Shown piece after piece: positions 25,902-33,868 of a stretch of 64,000 nt of DNA. The position numbers and the translations under genes were made by a program. Positions within the stretch are counted from its first letter, which is position 1. Every line of letters starts with the position of its first letter. The notes under the pieces were generated by a model. That model ran no database searches. It was not told where the DNA came from and saw only the letters and a program-made list of their open reading frames with translations. The stretch covers positions 58,015-122,014 of the forward strand of contig QBYF01000002.1 of NCBI GenBank assembly GCA_003282965.1. Reading direction: 5' to 3'. Source of the DNA: Pelagibacteraceae bacterium AG-325-E13 (lineage in GTDB: Bacteria; Pseudomonadota; Alphaproteobacteria; Pelagibacterales; Pelagibacteraceae).

Positions 25902-27812
25902 TTATCCTTTTCCTCGCCAAGGAATAGTTTTATCAATGATTTTTCTAATGGTGATATCAAAAACAAGACCCAACATACCCATTATAAAAATAGTAATCCA
26001 AATCACCTCATATTGGAAATATTTTTTAGCAACGTTTTCGACAAAACCTACTCCAGTGGTTCCTGCTAAAAACTCAGCAGCTACTAAAGTTCCCCAACAC
26101 ATCCCTGTTGCCACTCTGATACCGGTAAGAATCTCTGGAAGTGAATTAGGAAATATTACATGTCTTAAAATTTGCCATTTTGATGCACCTAATGAGTGCG
26201 CGGCATGAATTTTTGATAATTGTGTTCCTGATGCGCCGGCTCTAGCTGAAATTATCATGATTGATAATGACACCATAAATAATAGAAAGACTTTACCAAG
26301 ATTATCTATACCTAATACAGAAATGACTAGAGGCGCCCAAGCTAAAGGAGGTACCGGTCTGTATAATTCAATTAGTGGATCAAAAAAACCTTTAGCAAAT
26401 CTATTTAGACCCATATATAATCCTAGTGGCACACCAACTATTATTCCTGCTACCAAGCCAAGAAAAACTCTTAAAAAAGAATCCCAAATATGTCCTGTTG
26501 GGATTGGTATTTTAAATAATTCAAAGTCTCCTGTTACAAAACTTAAAACTTTACTTTTAAAGTTTGGTTCAATTTCACCTTTTTCATTATGAACAGGATA
26601 TTCACCAGGTAAAGTATCTGCAATCCAATCTGGAAGAAGAAATCCAATTATTTTACTTACGTCCATCATCTCATACCAAATTAATGGGATTTGTTTAAAC
26701 CCAACATTTGGGTTAAGCATTAAAGCAAATTTGTTAACTGTGTCAGAAGGTTTTGGAAGCCATCTACCAGACCCTTGTTCTGAACAGCTAGGCCCACTAG
26801 AAATAATTGTACCTGATGGAAATAGAAGTATATCAACCCATCTCAAACCACCTTGTTCTTTTTTTTGAACTTCATCGAAGTTTACTATAGATAATTGCAT
26901 ATCTTTTAATGTATTAGGCGGAAATATACTCGCGTATTCTATTCTTCTTGCAATTTTAAGAATATCTTTTGCAAAAGATGAAGATATTTCATCAGAAGGA
27001 CTTAATCCAGATCTGTAATCTTTTATCTCTTTTTTAAGATTTTTAAGTACAGCTGTATATTGCGGATTATGATTTCTCAGCTCAAAGAATTGATCGCTAA
27101 TTAAATTTAATTCTACCGCAGCAGCTTGAAATTTCAATCCTCTTTTAGTTTTTGGTATAGATGGAATCTCGATAGTGTTTTCCACTGATGTACTGGATGC
27201 ACTCCATGTTCCTTCTTCCTTAGAAGCTTTAATTCTTTTTAACTTATCTTCTGGACTTTCATTTGGATAGTCTATACTTGCAAAATCTCTTGCTAAATTA
27301 TTAATTTTTTCAGTAACTATTCTAATTTGTTCTTTAGTTTCGCTATTTAAAAGCTCTTCATTTGTAAGCAAAGGAATTGTGCTCTTTGTTTTTCTGACAA
27401 AATTAATTAATTTTTCTTTATCTTGGATTTTTACTTTATTCGATTTATTTATTTCTAAAATTGTATTATTTAAATTTTCAGTTTCAGTTTCTATAACAGA
27501 CGTACTTTTAAGTTGACGTTCATGAATTGGAAAAAGATATTTAAGCGAAAGCAAAGATTCATTTACTTTTCCAACTTGACAAAGTTCGTTAGCAGATTTT
27601 GGAAAGAAAGATTTAGCTATATCCCATGAATAATAAAGCCAAACTAAAAGCAAAAAACTGCTACCTACAATTACCCAATGAATTCCACCTTTTGATCTTT
27701 CAGGATTTCCAAAAACAGCATCTACTTTTTCTGTTTTTATTAACTTCCTTCCATACAAAATTGACCCTACAATGGCGAAGAAAAATAAAAATGTTAGAAA
27801 TCCTGTAATCAT
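25902..27812 (-). CDS. tauC: Taurine-type ABC transporter permease with long N-terminal extension
   Basis: The C-terminal 200 residues are a standard TauC/SsuC permease with RVFLGLVAGIIVGVPLG and the ATPase-contacting EAA loop (HSLGASKWQILRHVIFPNSLPEI) near residue 550. The protein is 636 residues, more than twice the usual 250-280. The extension begins with a membrane segment (1-22) and a second one (about 45-63), then some 350 mostly polar, charged residues with helical and coiled-coil-like stretches that probably lie in the periplasm. It abuts tauB, so it clearly belongs to the taurine transporter. The extension may dock the binding protein; that is inference. Confidence 0.88.
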   Translation of the reverse strand: MITGFLTFLFFFAIVGSILYGRKLIKTEKVDAVFGNPERSKGGIHWVIVGSSFLLLVWLYYSWDIAKSFFPKSANELCQVGKVNESLLSLKYLFPIHERQLKSTSVIETETENLNNTILEINKSNKVKIQDKEKLINFVRKTKSTIPLLTNEELLNSETKEQIRIVTEKINNLARDFASIDYPNESPEDKLKRIKASKEEGTWSASSTSVENTIEIPSIPKTKRGLKFQAAAVELNLISDQFFELRNHNPQYTAVLKNLKKEIKDYRSGLSPSDEISSSFAKDILKIARRIEYASIFPPNTLKDMQLSIVNFDEVQKKEQGGLRWVDILLFPSGTIISSGPSCSEQGSGRWLPKPSDTVNKFALMLNPNVGFKQIPLIWYEMMDVSKIIGFLLPDWIADTLPGEYPVHNEKGEIEPNFKSKVLSFVTGDFELFKIPIPTGHIWDSFLRVFLGLVAGIIVGVPLGLYMGLNRFAKGFFDPLIELYRPVPPLAWAPLVISVLGIDNLGKVFLLFMVSLSIMIISARAGASGTQLSKIHAAHSLGASKWQILRHVIFPNSLPEILTGIRVATGMCWGTLVAAEFLAGTTGVGFVENVAKKYFQYEVIWITIFIMGMLGLVFDITIRKIIDKTIPWRGKG

Positions 27813-28610
27813 TTAAATTTCTTTACCCATAATTTCTTCTTCCATATTCCAAATCATTGAAAGTATTTCTTCTCTTTTAGATACAAATTCACTGTTATTT
27901 TTGATTTTTCTTAAATCCTCTTTAAGTCCCATGGCTGCGAAAGGTAATTGATATTCTTTATGGATTCTTCCAGGTCTAGGAGCCATTACATAAACTTTTT
28001 CTCCAAGTAACAATGCCTCTTCAACTGAGTGAGTTATAAGTATTATTGTTTTTCCAGTTTCTTTCCAAATTTTAAGAACTAAAGATTGCATTTTTTCTCT
28101 GGTTAACGCGTCAAGTGCACCCAACGGTTCATCCATTAATATTAAGTCAGGATCATTTATTAAACATCTCGCTAGCGCAACTCTTTGCTGCATACCTCCA
28201 GATAACTGATATGTTGGTGTGTTTCCAAAACCTTGTAATCCAACTATATCCAACCACTCATCTACTTTTTTTTGAGTTTGAATTGGATCTTTATCTTTCA
28301 TCCTTAATCCAAAATTTACGTTTTCGGCAACAGTTAACCATTCAAACAAAGCCCCTTGTTGAAATACCATTCCTCTATCAACTCCAGGACCATTTATTTC
28401 TTTATCTCCAAGAGTAATTGTTCCAGAAGTCGGTCGAATAAATCCAGCTGCAATGTTTAATAAAGTCGTTTTTCCACATCCTGAAGGACCTAGAACGGTA
28501 AGCAGTTGTCCTTTTGTTATTGTAAAATTTAAATCTTTTAGAGCGTGAACCGTTTCTCCTTTTGGAGTTCTAAAAATCATGTTTAGATTTTTTGAAATTA
28601 GGTTGCTCAT
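27813..28610 (-). CDS. tauB: Taurine-type ABC transporter ATP-binding protein
   Basis: A 265-residue ABC ATPase with Walker A GPSGCGKTT near residue 41, Q-loop MVFQQGALF, signature LSGGMQQRV, Walker B LILMDEPLGALD and the switch His in ITHSVEEA. These are typical of the nitrate/sulfonate/taurine import subfamily. It sits between tauA (81 bases upstream, across a terminator-like hairpin) and tauC (next base downstream). Sulfonate specificity comes from context with tpa. Confidence 0.92.
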   Translation of the reverse strand: MSNLISKNLNMIFRTPKGETVHALKDLNFTITKGQLLTVLGPSGCGKTTLLNIAAGFIRPTSGTITLGDKEINGPGVDRGMVFQQGALFEWLTVAENVNFGLRMKDKDPIQTQKKVDEWLDIVGLQGFGNTPTYQLSGGMQQRVALARCLINDPDLILMDEPLGALDALTREKMQSLVLKIWKETGKTIILITHSVEEALLLGEKVYVMAPRPGRIHKEYQLPFAAMGLKEDLRKIKNNSEFVSKREEILSMIWNMEEEIMGKEI

Positions 28611-28636
28611 AAAGTAACTATATTAGATATTTTTTC

Positions 28637-28673
28637 AAAAAAATAGGCACCAATTAACTTAATTGGCGCCTAT
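28637..28673 (-). terminator. Intrinsic terminator between tauA and tauB
   Basis: Read on the minus strand, ATAGGC-x-CCAATTA pairs with TAATTGG-x-GCCTAT around a 3-base loop, a 13-bp stem with one mismatch, immediately followed by seven Ts. It lies 19 bases beyond the tauA stop and 26 bases before the tauB start. It should reduce transcription of tauBC relative to tauA. Confidence 0.82.
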
Positions 28674-28691
28674 AATTTTGTTATTCAAGAA

Positions 28692-29630
28692 CTACGGTAA
28701 AAACTTAGTAGTTACTGTACCTCTTGGAGTGTCAAAACCTTTTAAGAATTTAGAAAGATTTCCACTCTTCATAGATTTTTTAGTTTCTTTAGGTGTTAAG
28801 AATTTAAAGCCACTTAATGTGTCTTTCATGTCAGCAACTTTCATTTCTGACTCTTTTGACATAGCTTTTAAATCACTTCCACCACTTCTGTATCTATCAT
28901 TAGCTTCGTGTGTTAATTCAACAAAAGATTTTACCATTCCTGGGTTCTCTTTCATGAATTTATTTGTAACTGAAACAATATCTATTCCCATGATACCGCC
29001 AGCACGAGCTTCATCTACTGTTAGAAGTCTTGATCCTACAGATGTAGCAGATTTAATAGAGTTACCTCCAAATAAACAAGCCATTACAACATCACCGCTA
29101 ACTAGCGCAGCAGCTCCTTCTTCAGGATCCATTGCTATAATGTTCATTTTTTTTCTGTCGGCGCCAACTATCTTCATACTTTCAGTAAAAACATATTCAG
29201 CCATAGTTCCTAGAGGAACTGCAACTTTTTTTCCTTCAAGTTCAGAAGCATTCGCTTTAGTGATACCAGACTTTTTAGAAGTTACACAAGTCGTTCCACC
29301 CATGCCGTATTCCATAGCAACATCTACTAAACTTATAGGCGCTTTGGCTTTAACAGCATTAATGTAAGGCATTAAACCTTGTGAATAAGAGATATCTATA
29401 TCTCCTGCTAACATAGCATCAGTCATTGCAACACCGTTAGTGAAGTTAGTCCACTTAACAGGTACACCTAGTGCTTTCGAATATGCTTTTTTATTCATGT
29501 CCTCAAGATTTGGAGACGGCCACTCCAAAAAGTACGCTACTCTAACTTCTTTCGCAGCTGCATTAGCAACTGAAACATTTAGAGTGAACGCAAATAAAAT
29601 CCCAAGAACTGTGCTTATTATTTTTTTCAT
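28692..29630 (-). CDS. tauA: Taurine ABC transporter periplasmic binding protein
   Basis: A 312-residue periplasmic protein with a signal peptide (IISTVLGILFAFTLNVSVANA). The mature start KEVRVAYFLEWPSP and the AGDIDISYSQGLMPYINAVK block fit the TauA/SsuA family. It is first in the tauABC operon and divergent from the taurine aminotransferase gene, making taurine the best substrate guess. The terminator behind it suggests higher expression than the membrane subunits. Confidence 0.9.
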   Translation of the reverse strand: MKKIISTVLGILFAFTLNVSVANAAAKEVRVAYFLEWPSPNLEDMNKKAYSKALGVPVKWTNFTNGVAMTDAMLAGDIDISYSQGLMPYINAVKAKAPISLVDVAMEYGMGGTTCVTSKKSGITKANASELEGKKVAVPLGTMAEYVFTESMKIVGADRKKMNIIAMDPEEGAAALVSGDVVMACLFGGNSIKSATSVGSRLLTVDEARAGGIMGIDIVSVTNKFMKENPGMVKSFVELTHEANDRYRSGGSDLKAMSKESEMKVADMKDTLSGFKFLTPKETKKSMKSGNLSKFLKGFDTPRGTVTTKFLP

Positions 29631-29835
29631 AGTTCTCCCATATGGTTTGTTAATTAAATTACTAGGATTTAAAATTAAAATTTAAGTTAAGTAAATAGTA
29701 AGGTTGCCTTTTTTATGCATACCTACTATTCAACCCCTTTCAATTATCAGATCAACAGTGTTCTTTTTAGGTTCAATCTATAGTTGCATACAATAATTCT
29801 TGATTTAATTTAACAAATGTCTACTAATTTAATTT
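29631..29835. promoter_or_regulatory. Divergent tauABC / tpa-ald control region
   Basis: This 205-base region is one of the longest intergenic gaps in the window. It separates taurine uptake from taurine deamination genes, so it must hold both promoters. It contains two copies of TGCATAC on the plus strand, at 29716 and 29785, spaced 69 bases. These could be regulator sites, but the evidence is weak. No TauR-like regulator gene is present in the window. Confidence 0.45.
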
Positions 29836-31179
29836 ATGAGTTCCTCAAACAGAACAAATATACCAAATTCTTTAAATGAGCATTGGATGCCATTTACAGA
29901 CAACAAAAGTTTTAAAAAAAACCCTAGACTTATTACTGATGCTAAAGGAGTTTACCTTACTAATCATGAAGGTAAAAAAATGATTGATGCTAGTTCAGGA
30001 TTATTTTGCAACCCTCTTGGACATGGAAGAAAAGAAATTACTGAAGCAGTATCAAAACAATTAGATAAGTTAGATTATTGTCAGCCTTTTAACCAGGGGT
30101 ATGGAGGATCATTTGAATTAGCTACAAGAATAGCAAAAAAAACTCCTGAGGGCATTAATAGAATATTTTATACCATTTGTGGTTCTACAGCCGTTGAAAC
30201 TGCAATTAAAATTGCAATCGCATATCATAGAGCAAAAGGGGATGCTAAACGATTTAGATTTGTAGGGCGTGAGAGAGGTTACCATGGAATGAATATTGGA
30301 GCTACTACAGTAGGGGGAATGATAAATAATGTAAAAACTTTTGCTAGTGTATTAATGCCAGGTGTTCAACATATGCGTCATACTCATTTACCTGAGCATA
30401 AATTCGTAAAAGGCCAACCTGAAACTGGGGTAGAGATGGCTGAAGACTTAGAGAGAATAGCAATGAATTTCGGAGGAGAAAATATAGCTGCTTGTATAAT
30501 TGAACCTATCGCAGGATCAACTGGAACATTAGTACCTCCTAAGGGCTACTTAAAAAGAATAAGAGAAATTTGCAGTAAACACGGAATACTTTTAATTTTT
30601 GATGAAGTTATAACTGGCTGGGGAAGAACAGGTTCTGCATTTGCAGCACAAGAATGGAATGTTACACCTGATATAATGACTATGGCTAAAGCCACAACTA
30701 ATGGAGTAGTTCCAATGGGAGTGGTTGCTGTAAAAGAGGAAATCTATGACTCAGTATTGGATGCATCATCAGCGCCAGAGGGAACTCCAGAATTATTTCA
30801 CGGTTACACTTATTCTGGAATACCTGTAGCTGTTGCTGCAGCTTTAGCAGTTCAGGATATCTTTGATAAAGAAGATATTTTTAAAAGAGCAAAAGAAATG
30901 TCACCTTATTTACAAGACGGTTTGCAATCTCTTAAAGATTTGAAAGATGTTGTCAGTATTAGAGGATATGGAATGATGGGTGGGATAGAAATGAAAATGA
31001 AAGACAAGCCAGGAAAAGCAGGCTTTCAAGCATTTAAACATTGCTATGATGCTGGAGTAAACTTTAAAAATACTGGTGACAACATAGTTATCGCTCCTCA
31101 ATTTATATGTGAAAAAAAACATATAGATGAAATTATAGATAAGTTAAGAAAAGGCATATCGAATTATTCAAAATCTTAA
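29836..31179 (+). CDS. tpa: Taurine-pyruvate aminotransferase
   Basis: A 447-residue class III PLP aminotransferase. The DEVITGWGRTGSAFAAQ block with the PLP-stacking Asp lies near residue 255, and the Schiff-base Lys is in MTMAKATTNG. Tpa transfers the taurine amino group to pyruvate, giving sulfoacetaldehyde and alanine. The gene is divergent from tauABC and directly followed (next base) by alanine dehydrogenase, which recycles the alanine; this arrangement strongly supports taurine. Other omega-amino acid substrates are the alternative. Confidence 0.91.
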   Translation: MSSSNRTNIPNSLNEHWMPFTDNKSFKKNPRLITDAKGVYLTNHEGKKMIDASSGLFCNPLGHGRKEITEAVSKQLDKLDYCQPFNQGYGGSFELATRIAKKTPEGINRIFYTICGSTAVETAIKIAIAYHRAKGDAKRFRFVGRERGYHGMNIGATTVGGMINNVKTFASVLMPGVQHMRHTHLPEHKFVKGQPETGVEMAEDLERIAMNFGGENIAACIIEPIAGSTGTLVPPKGYLKRIREICSKHGILLIFDEVITGWGRTGSAFAAQEWNVTPDIMTMAKATTNGVVPMGVVAVKEEIYDSVLDASSAPEGTPELFHGYTYSGIPVAVAAALAVQDIFDKEDIFKRAKEMSPYLQDGLQSLKDLKDVVSIRGYGMMGGIEMKMKDKPGKAGFQAFKHCYDAGVNFKNTGDNIVIAPQFICEKKHIDEIIDKLRKGISNYSKS

Positions 31180-32298
31180 ATGATAATTGGAGTTCCAAAA
31201 GAAATTAAACTTCAAGAACACAGAATCGGTCTAACACCTGATAGTGTAAAAGTTCTTACAGATAAAGGGCATGAAGTTTTGGTTCAAACAAATGGTGGAT
31301 TTGAGGCAGGCTTTACTGACGAAAATTATAAGAATGCAGGTGGAAAAATTATTAGTAGTGCTGAGGAAATTTTCAGAAAAGCTGAATTGATTGTTAAAGT
31401 AAAAGAGCCTCAAGAAAGTGAAGTAAAGTTAATAAGGGAAAATCAAATTATATATACTTATTTACATTTAGCAGCAGCAAAAAAATTAACAGAAGGTTTA
31501 ATTAAATCAAAATCAATTTGTATAGCGTATGAAACTGTAACAGATGACAATGGACGTCTTCCCTTGCTAGCGCCAATGAGTGCAGTAGCTGGCAGGATGT
31601 CTATCCAAGCAGGTGCACACTCTCTTGAAAAAAATCAAAAGGGAAGAGGTTTGTTATTAGGAGGAGCTCCAGGAGTTGAACCGGCGAATATAGTAATTTT
31701 AGGTGGAGGAGTGGTTGGAGAGAACGCTGCTATTATAGCAACTGGCATGAGAGGAAAGGTTTACGTTGTTGATAAGTCAAAAGAAAGATTAAAGCAATTA
31801 CATGAAATGTTTGGTGATAAAATTATACCATCTGAGAGCGATAAAACTGATCTTAAAAAACTAATTACCGATTGCGATCTTTTAGTTGGAGGAGTTTTAA
31901 TACCAGGCGCTGAGGCTCCAAAATTAGTAACAAAAGAAATGATTAAAAGCATGAAAAGAGGATCAGTAGTTGTCGATGTTGCAATTGATCAAGGTGGCTG
32001 TGTAGAAACAAGTAAACCAACTACCCATGCTAATCCAACTTATTTAGTTGATGAAGTTGTTCATTATTGCGTGGCAAACATGCCAGGCGGAGTCCCAAGA
32101 ACTTCCACTATGGCTTTAAACAAAGCTACTTTGCCACTTTTGATCAAACTAGCAGAACAGGGTTATAAAAAAACCTTACAAGAAAATAAAAATTATTTGG
32201 CTGGTTTAAATGTTTACAAGGGCAAAGTTACATTTAAAGGAGTGGCTGAAGCATTTAACCTCGATTACACCCCTGCCGAGAAAGCCTTATTACTTTAA
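31180..32298 (+). CDS. ald: Alanine dehydrogenase
   Basis: A 372-residue NAD-dependent enzyme that oxidatively deaminates L-alanine to pyruvate and ammonium. The N-terminal MIIGVPKEIKLQEHRIGLTP, the pyruvate-binding region, the AGAHSLEK block and the nucleotide motif ILGGGVVGENAA near residue 175 are canonical. It begins immediately after the tpa stop, so the two enzymes form a taurine-deamination operon that regenerates the amino acceptor. Confidence 0.95.
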   Translation: MIIGVPKEIKLQEHRIGLTPDSVKVLTDKGHEVLVQTNGGFEAGFTDENYKNAGGKIISSAEEIFRKAELIVKVKEPQESEVKLIRENQIIYTYLHLAAAKKLTEGLIKSKSICIAYETVTDDNGRLPLLAPMSAVAGRMSIQAGAHSLEKNQKGRGLLLGGAPGVEPANIVILGGGVVGENAAIIATGMRGKVYVVDKSKERLKQLHEMFGDKIIPSESDKTDLKKLITDCDLLVGGVLIPGAEAPKLVTKEMIKSMKRGSVVVDVAIDQGGCVETSKPTTHANPTYLVDEVVHYCVANMPGGVPRTSTMALNKATLPLLIKLAEQGYKKTLQENKNYLAGLNVYKGKVTFKGVAEAFNLDYTPAEKALLL

Positions 32299-32388
32299 GT
32301 CCATTTTAAGCTTTTTAAGAATTTATTGACCCATTTTGTACTATTCTTGTATATCAAGCCCGTTGTTATTGTGTTCAAATGTAAAAAT

Positions 32389-32577
32389 ATGAGTGCATTG
32401 AAGTTTAAAGAACATTCTGAACAAAAAGCTGATATTGGCTTCGATAAAAAAGTTGATGTTACGAACTTAGTCAGCAGATTAAATCAAGAAAGAAAAAAAG
32501 AGAGAAATAGCAATATAGCTCTTTCAGTTGCGGCAGTTTCTGCGGTAACTGTTTTTGGAATCATACTTAGTTTATAA
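32389..32577 (+). CDS. Small single-span membrane protein
   Basis: A 62-residue protein starting MSALKFKEHSEQ. I prefer this internal ATG over the track start, because the upstream residues look like untranslated leader and the Ser-Ala start leads into a charged, helical N-terminal part. A C-terminal hydrophobic helix (IALSVAAVSAVTVFGIILSL) would anchor it in the membrane with the charged part in the cytoplasm. No function or family is recognised. Confidence 0.6.
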   Translation: MSALKFKEHSEQKADIGFDKKVDVTNLVSRLNQERKKERNSNIALSVAAVSAVTVFGIILSL

Positions 32578-32672
32578 AGTTTTATTCTTTATTTCAAATT
32601 TTTATCTAGCATTACTCAACGTCTATTGATGGTTGTATATACTAATTAATTTCAGTATTTTGACTATTTATA

Positions 32673-33758
32673 ATGAACATTGCCTTTTATATTGATGAAA
32701 TGAATTTCAGAGGTGTTGCTAACTCAACCTATCAATTTGCTTTTCAAAACCAAAAAATATTAAAGAATAAATCTATAGTTTTTTATAATAAAGGAAACTA
32801 TCGAAATCAAAAAGAAGTAATTAACAAGTTTAAAAAAAAATTTAAAGTTATCGGAGTTTCATATTTTAAAGAAATCGAAAGTTTTAAAGACAAACTTTCT
32901 ATAAATTATATATATGTGCAAAAAAGCGGTAATAAAAATAACTGGAAATCCACCAAAATTAAAACTCTTGTTCATAGCGTATATCCTCAAAAATTAAATC
33001 AAATCCACGGGCATAAATATGTTTATATTTCTGAATGGTTAAGTAAAGATTTTTCAAATAATAAAATAACTTTTATTCCATTAATTACGGAAATAACAAA
33101 AAACAAAAGTAATTTAAAAAAAAAATTAAGAATTTCTAAAGATAAGTTAGTATTTGGTTGTTACGGTGGTGAAAGTAGTTTTGATTTAAAATTTGCTCAA
33201 ACTGCAATTTTAGATATTGTTAAAAAAAAGAAAAATATAGTGTTTATATTTTTAAATATAAAAAAATTTTACAATCACAAACAAATTAAATTTTTAAAAG
33301 GTACTTTAAATGAAAATTTTAAGAGAAAATTTATAAATTCTTGTGATGCAATGATCTATGGCAGAAGTTTAGGCGAGTCCTTTGGATTATCTTGCGGTGA
33401 ATTCACATTAGCAAATAAGAGGATAATTTCATATAAATTCAACAGACATAGATCTCACTGTTATAATATTTCTTCTAATCATTTTATTGAATATTATTCT
33501 TACAATTCATTAGTGAAAATACTTTTAAATTTTAAAAAAAAATCTTTTAATATTCAAAACAATTATAAAAATTACTCAAAAAGTAAAGTAATGTTAATTT
33601 TTAATAATATTTTTTTAAAAAAAGAACAAAATATATCAATTTCGTTTTGGGACTATTTAAAAAATTGTCAAGGTTTCATAAAAATGAATTATTATTACCT
33701 AAGACATAAATTGTATGACCATTATTTTAATTATTTTGAAAATAGATTTTTGAAATAA
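32673..33758 (+). CDS. Glycosyltransferase-like protein (GT-B fold)
   Basis: A 361-residue Lys/Asn-rich protein. The start NIAFYIDEMNFRGVANSTYQF and the C-terminal DAMIYGRSLGESFGLSCGEF, which resembles the donor-binding E-x7-E region of GT4-type enzymes, suggest a retaining GT-B glycosyltransferase. Its composition is far more AT-rich than the tau genes just upstream, which marks the left edge of the glycan region. Donor and acceptor are unknown. Confidence 0.68.
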   Translation: MNIAFYIDEMNFRGVANSTYQFAFQNQKILKNKSIVFYNKGNYRNQKEVINKFKKKFKVIGVSYFKEIESFKDKLSINYIYVQKSGNKNNWKSTKIKTLVHSVYPQKLNQIHGHKYVYISEWLSKDFSNNKITFIPLITEITKNKSNLKKKLRISKDKLVFGCYGGESSFDLKFAQTAILDIVKKKKNIVFIFLNIKKFYNHKQIKFLKGTLNENFKRKFINSCDAMIYGRSLGESFGLSCGEFTLANKRIISYKFNRHRSHCYNISSNHFIEYYSYNSLVKILLNFKKKSFNIQNNYKNYSKSKVMLIFNNIFLKKEQNISISFWDYLKNCQGFIKMNYYYLRHKLYDHYFNYFENRFLK

Positions 33759-33868
33759 AGCATTTAATGAAATCTATTTTAAAAGCCATCTATAAACCAT
33801 TAGGTTTTATAAACAATAAATCGAAAGTTGCTCTTTACTATATTAAATAAAATATTATACATTAAATA

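Noticed and set aside
16622-29727. Identical 12-mer TTATGCATACCT at 16622 and 29713
   Set aside because: In a 64-kb AT-rich window many exact 12-mer pairs are expected by chance, so the match alone is not evidence of a repeat element.
33767-33850. 27-residue ORF (MKSILKAIYKPLGFINNKSK...) between the GT-like gene and the PQQ-dehydrogenase-like gene
   Set aside because: Too short, no clear ribosome binding site, and such frames are frequent by chance in this AT-rich stretch; could be a remnant but cannot be supported.
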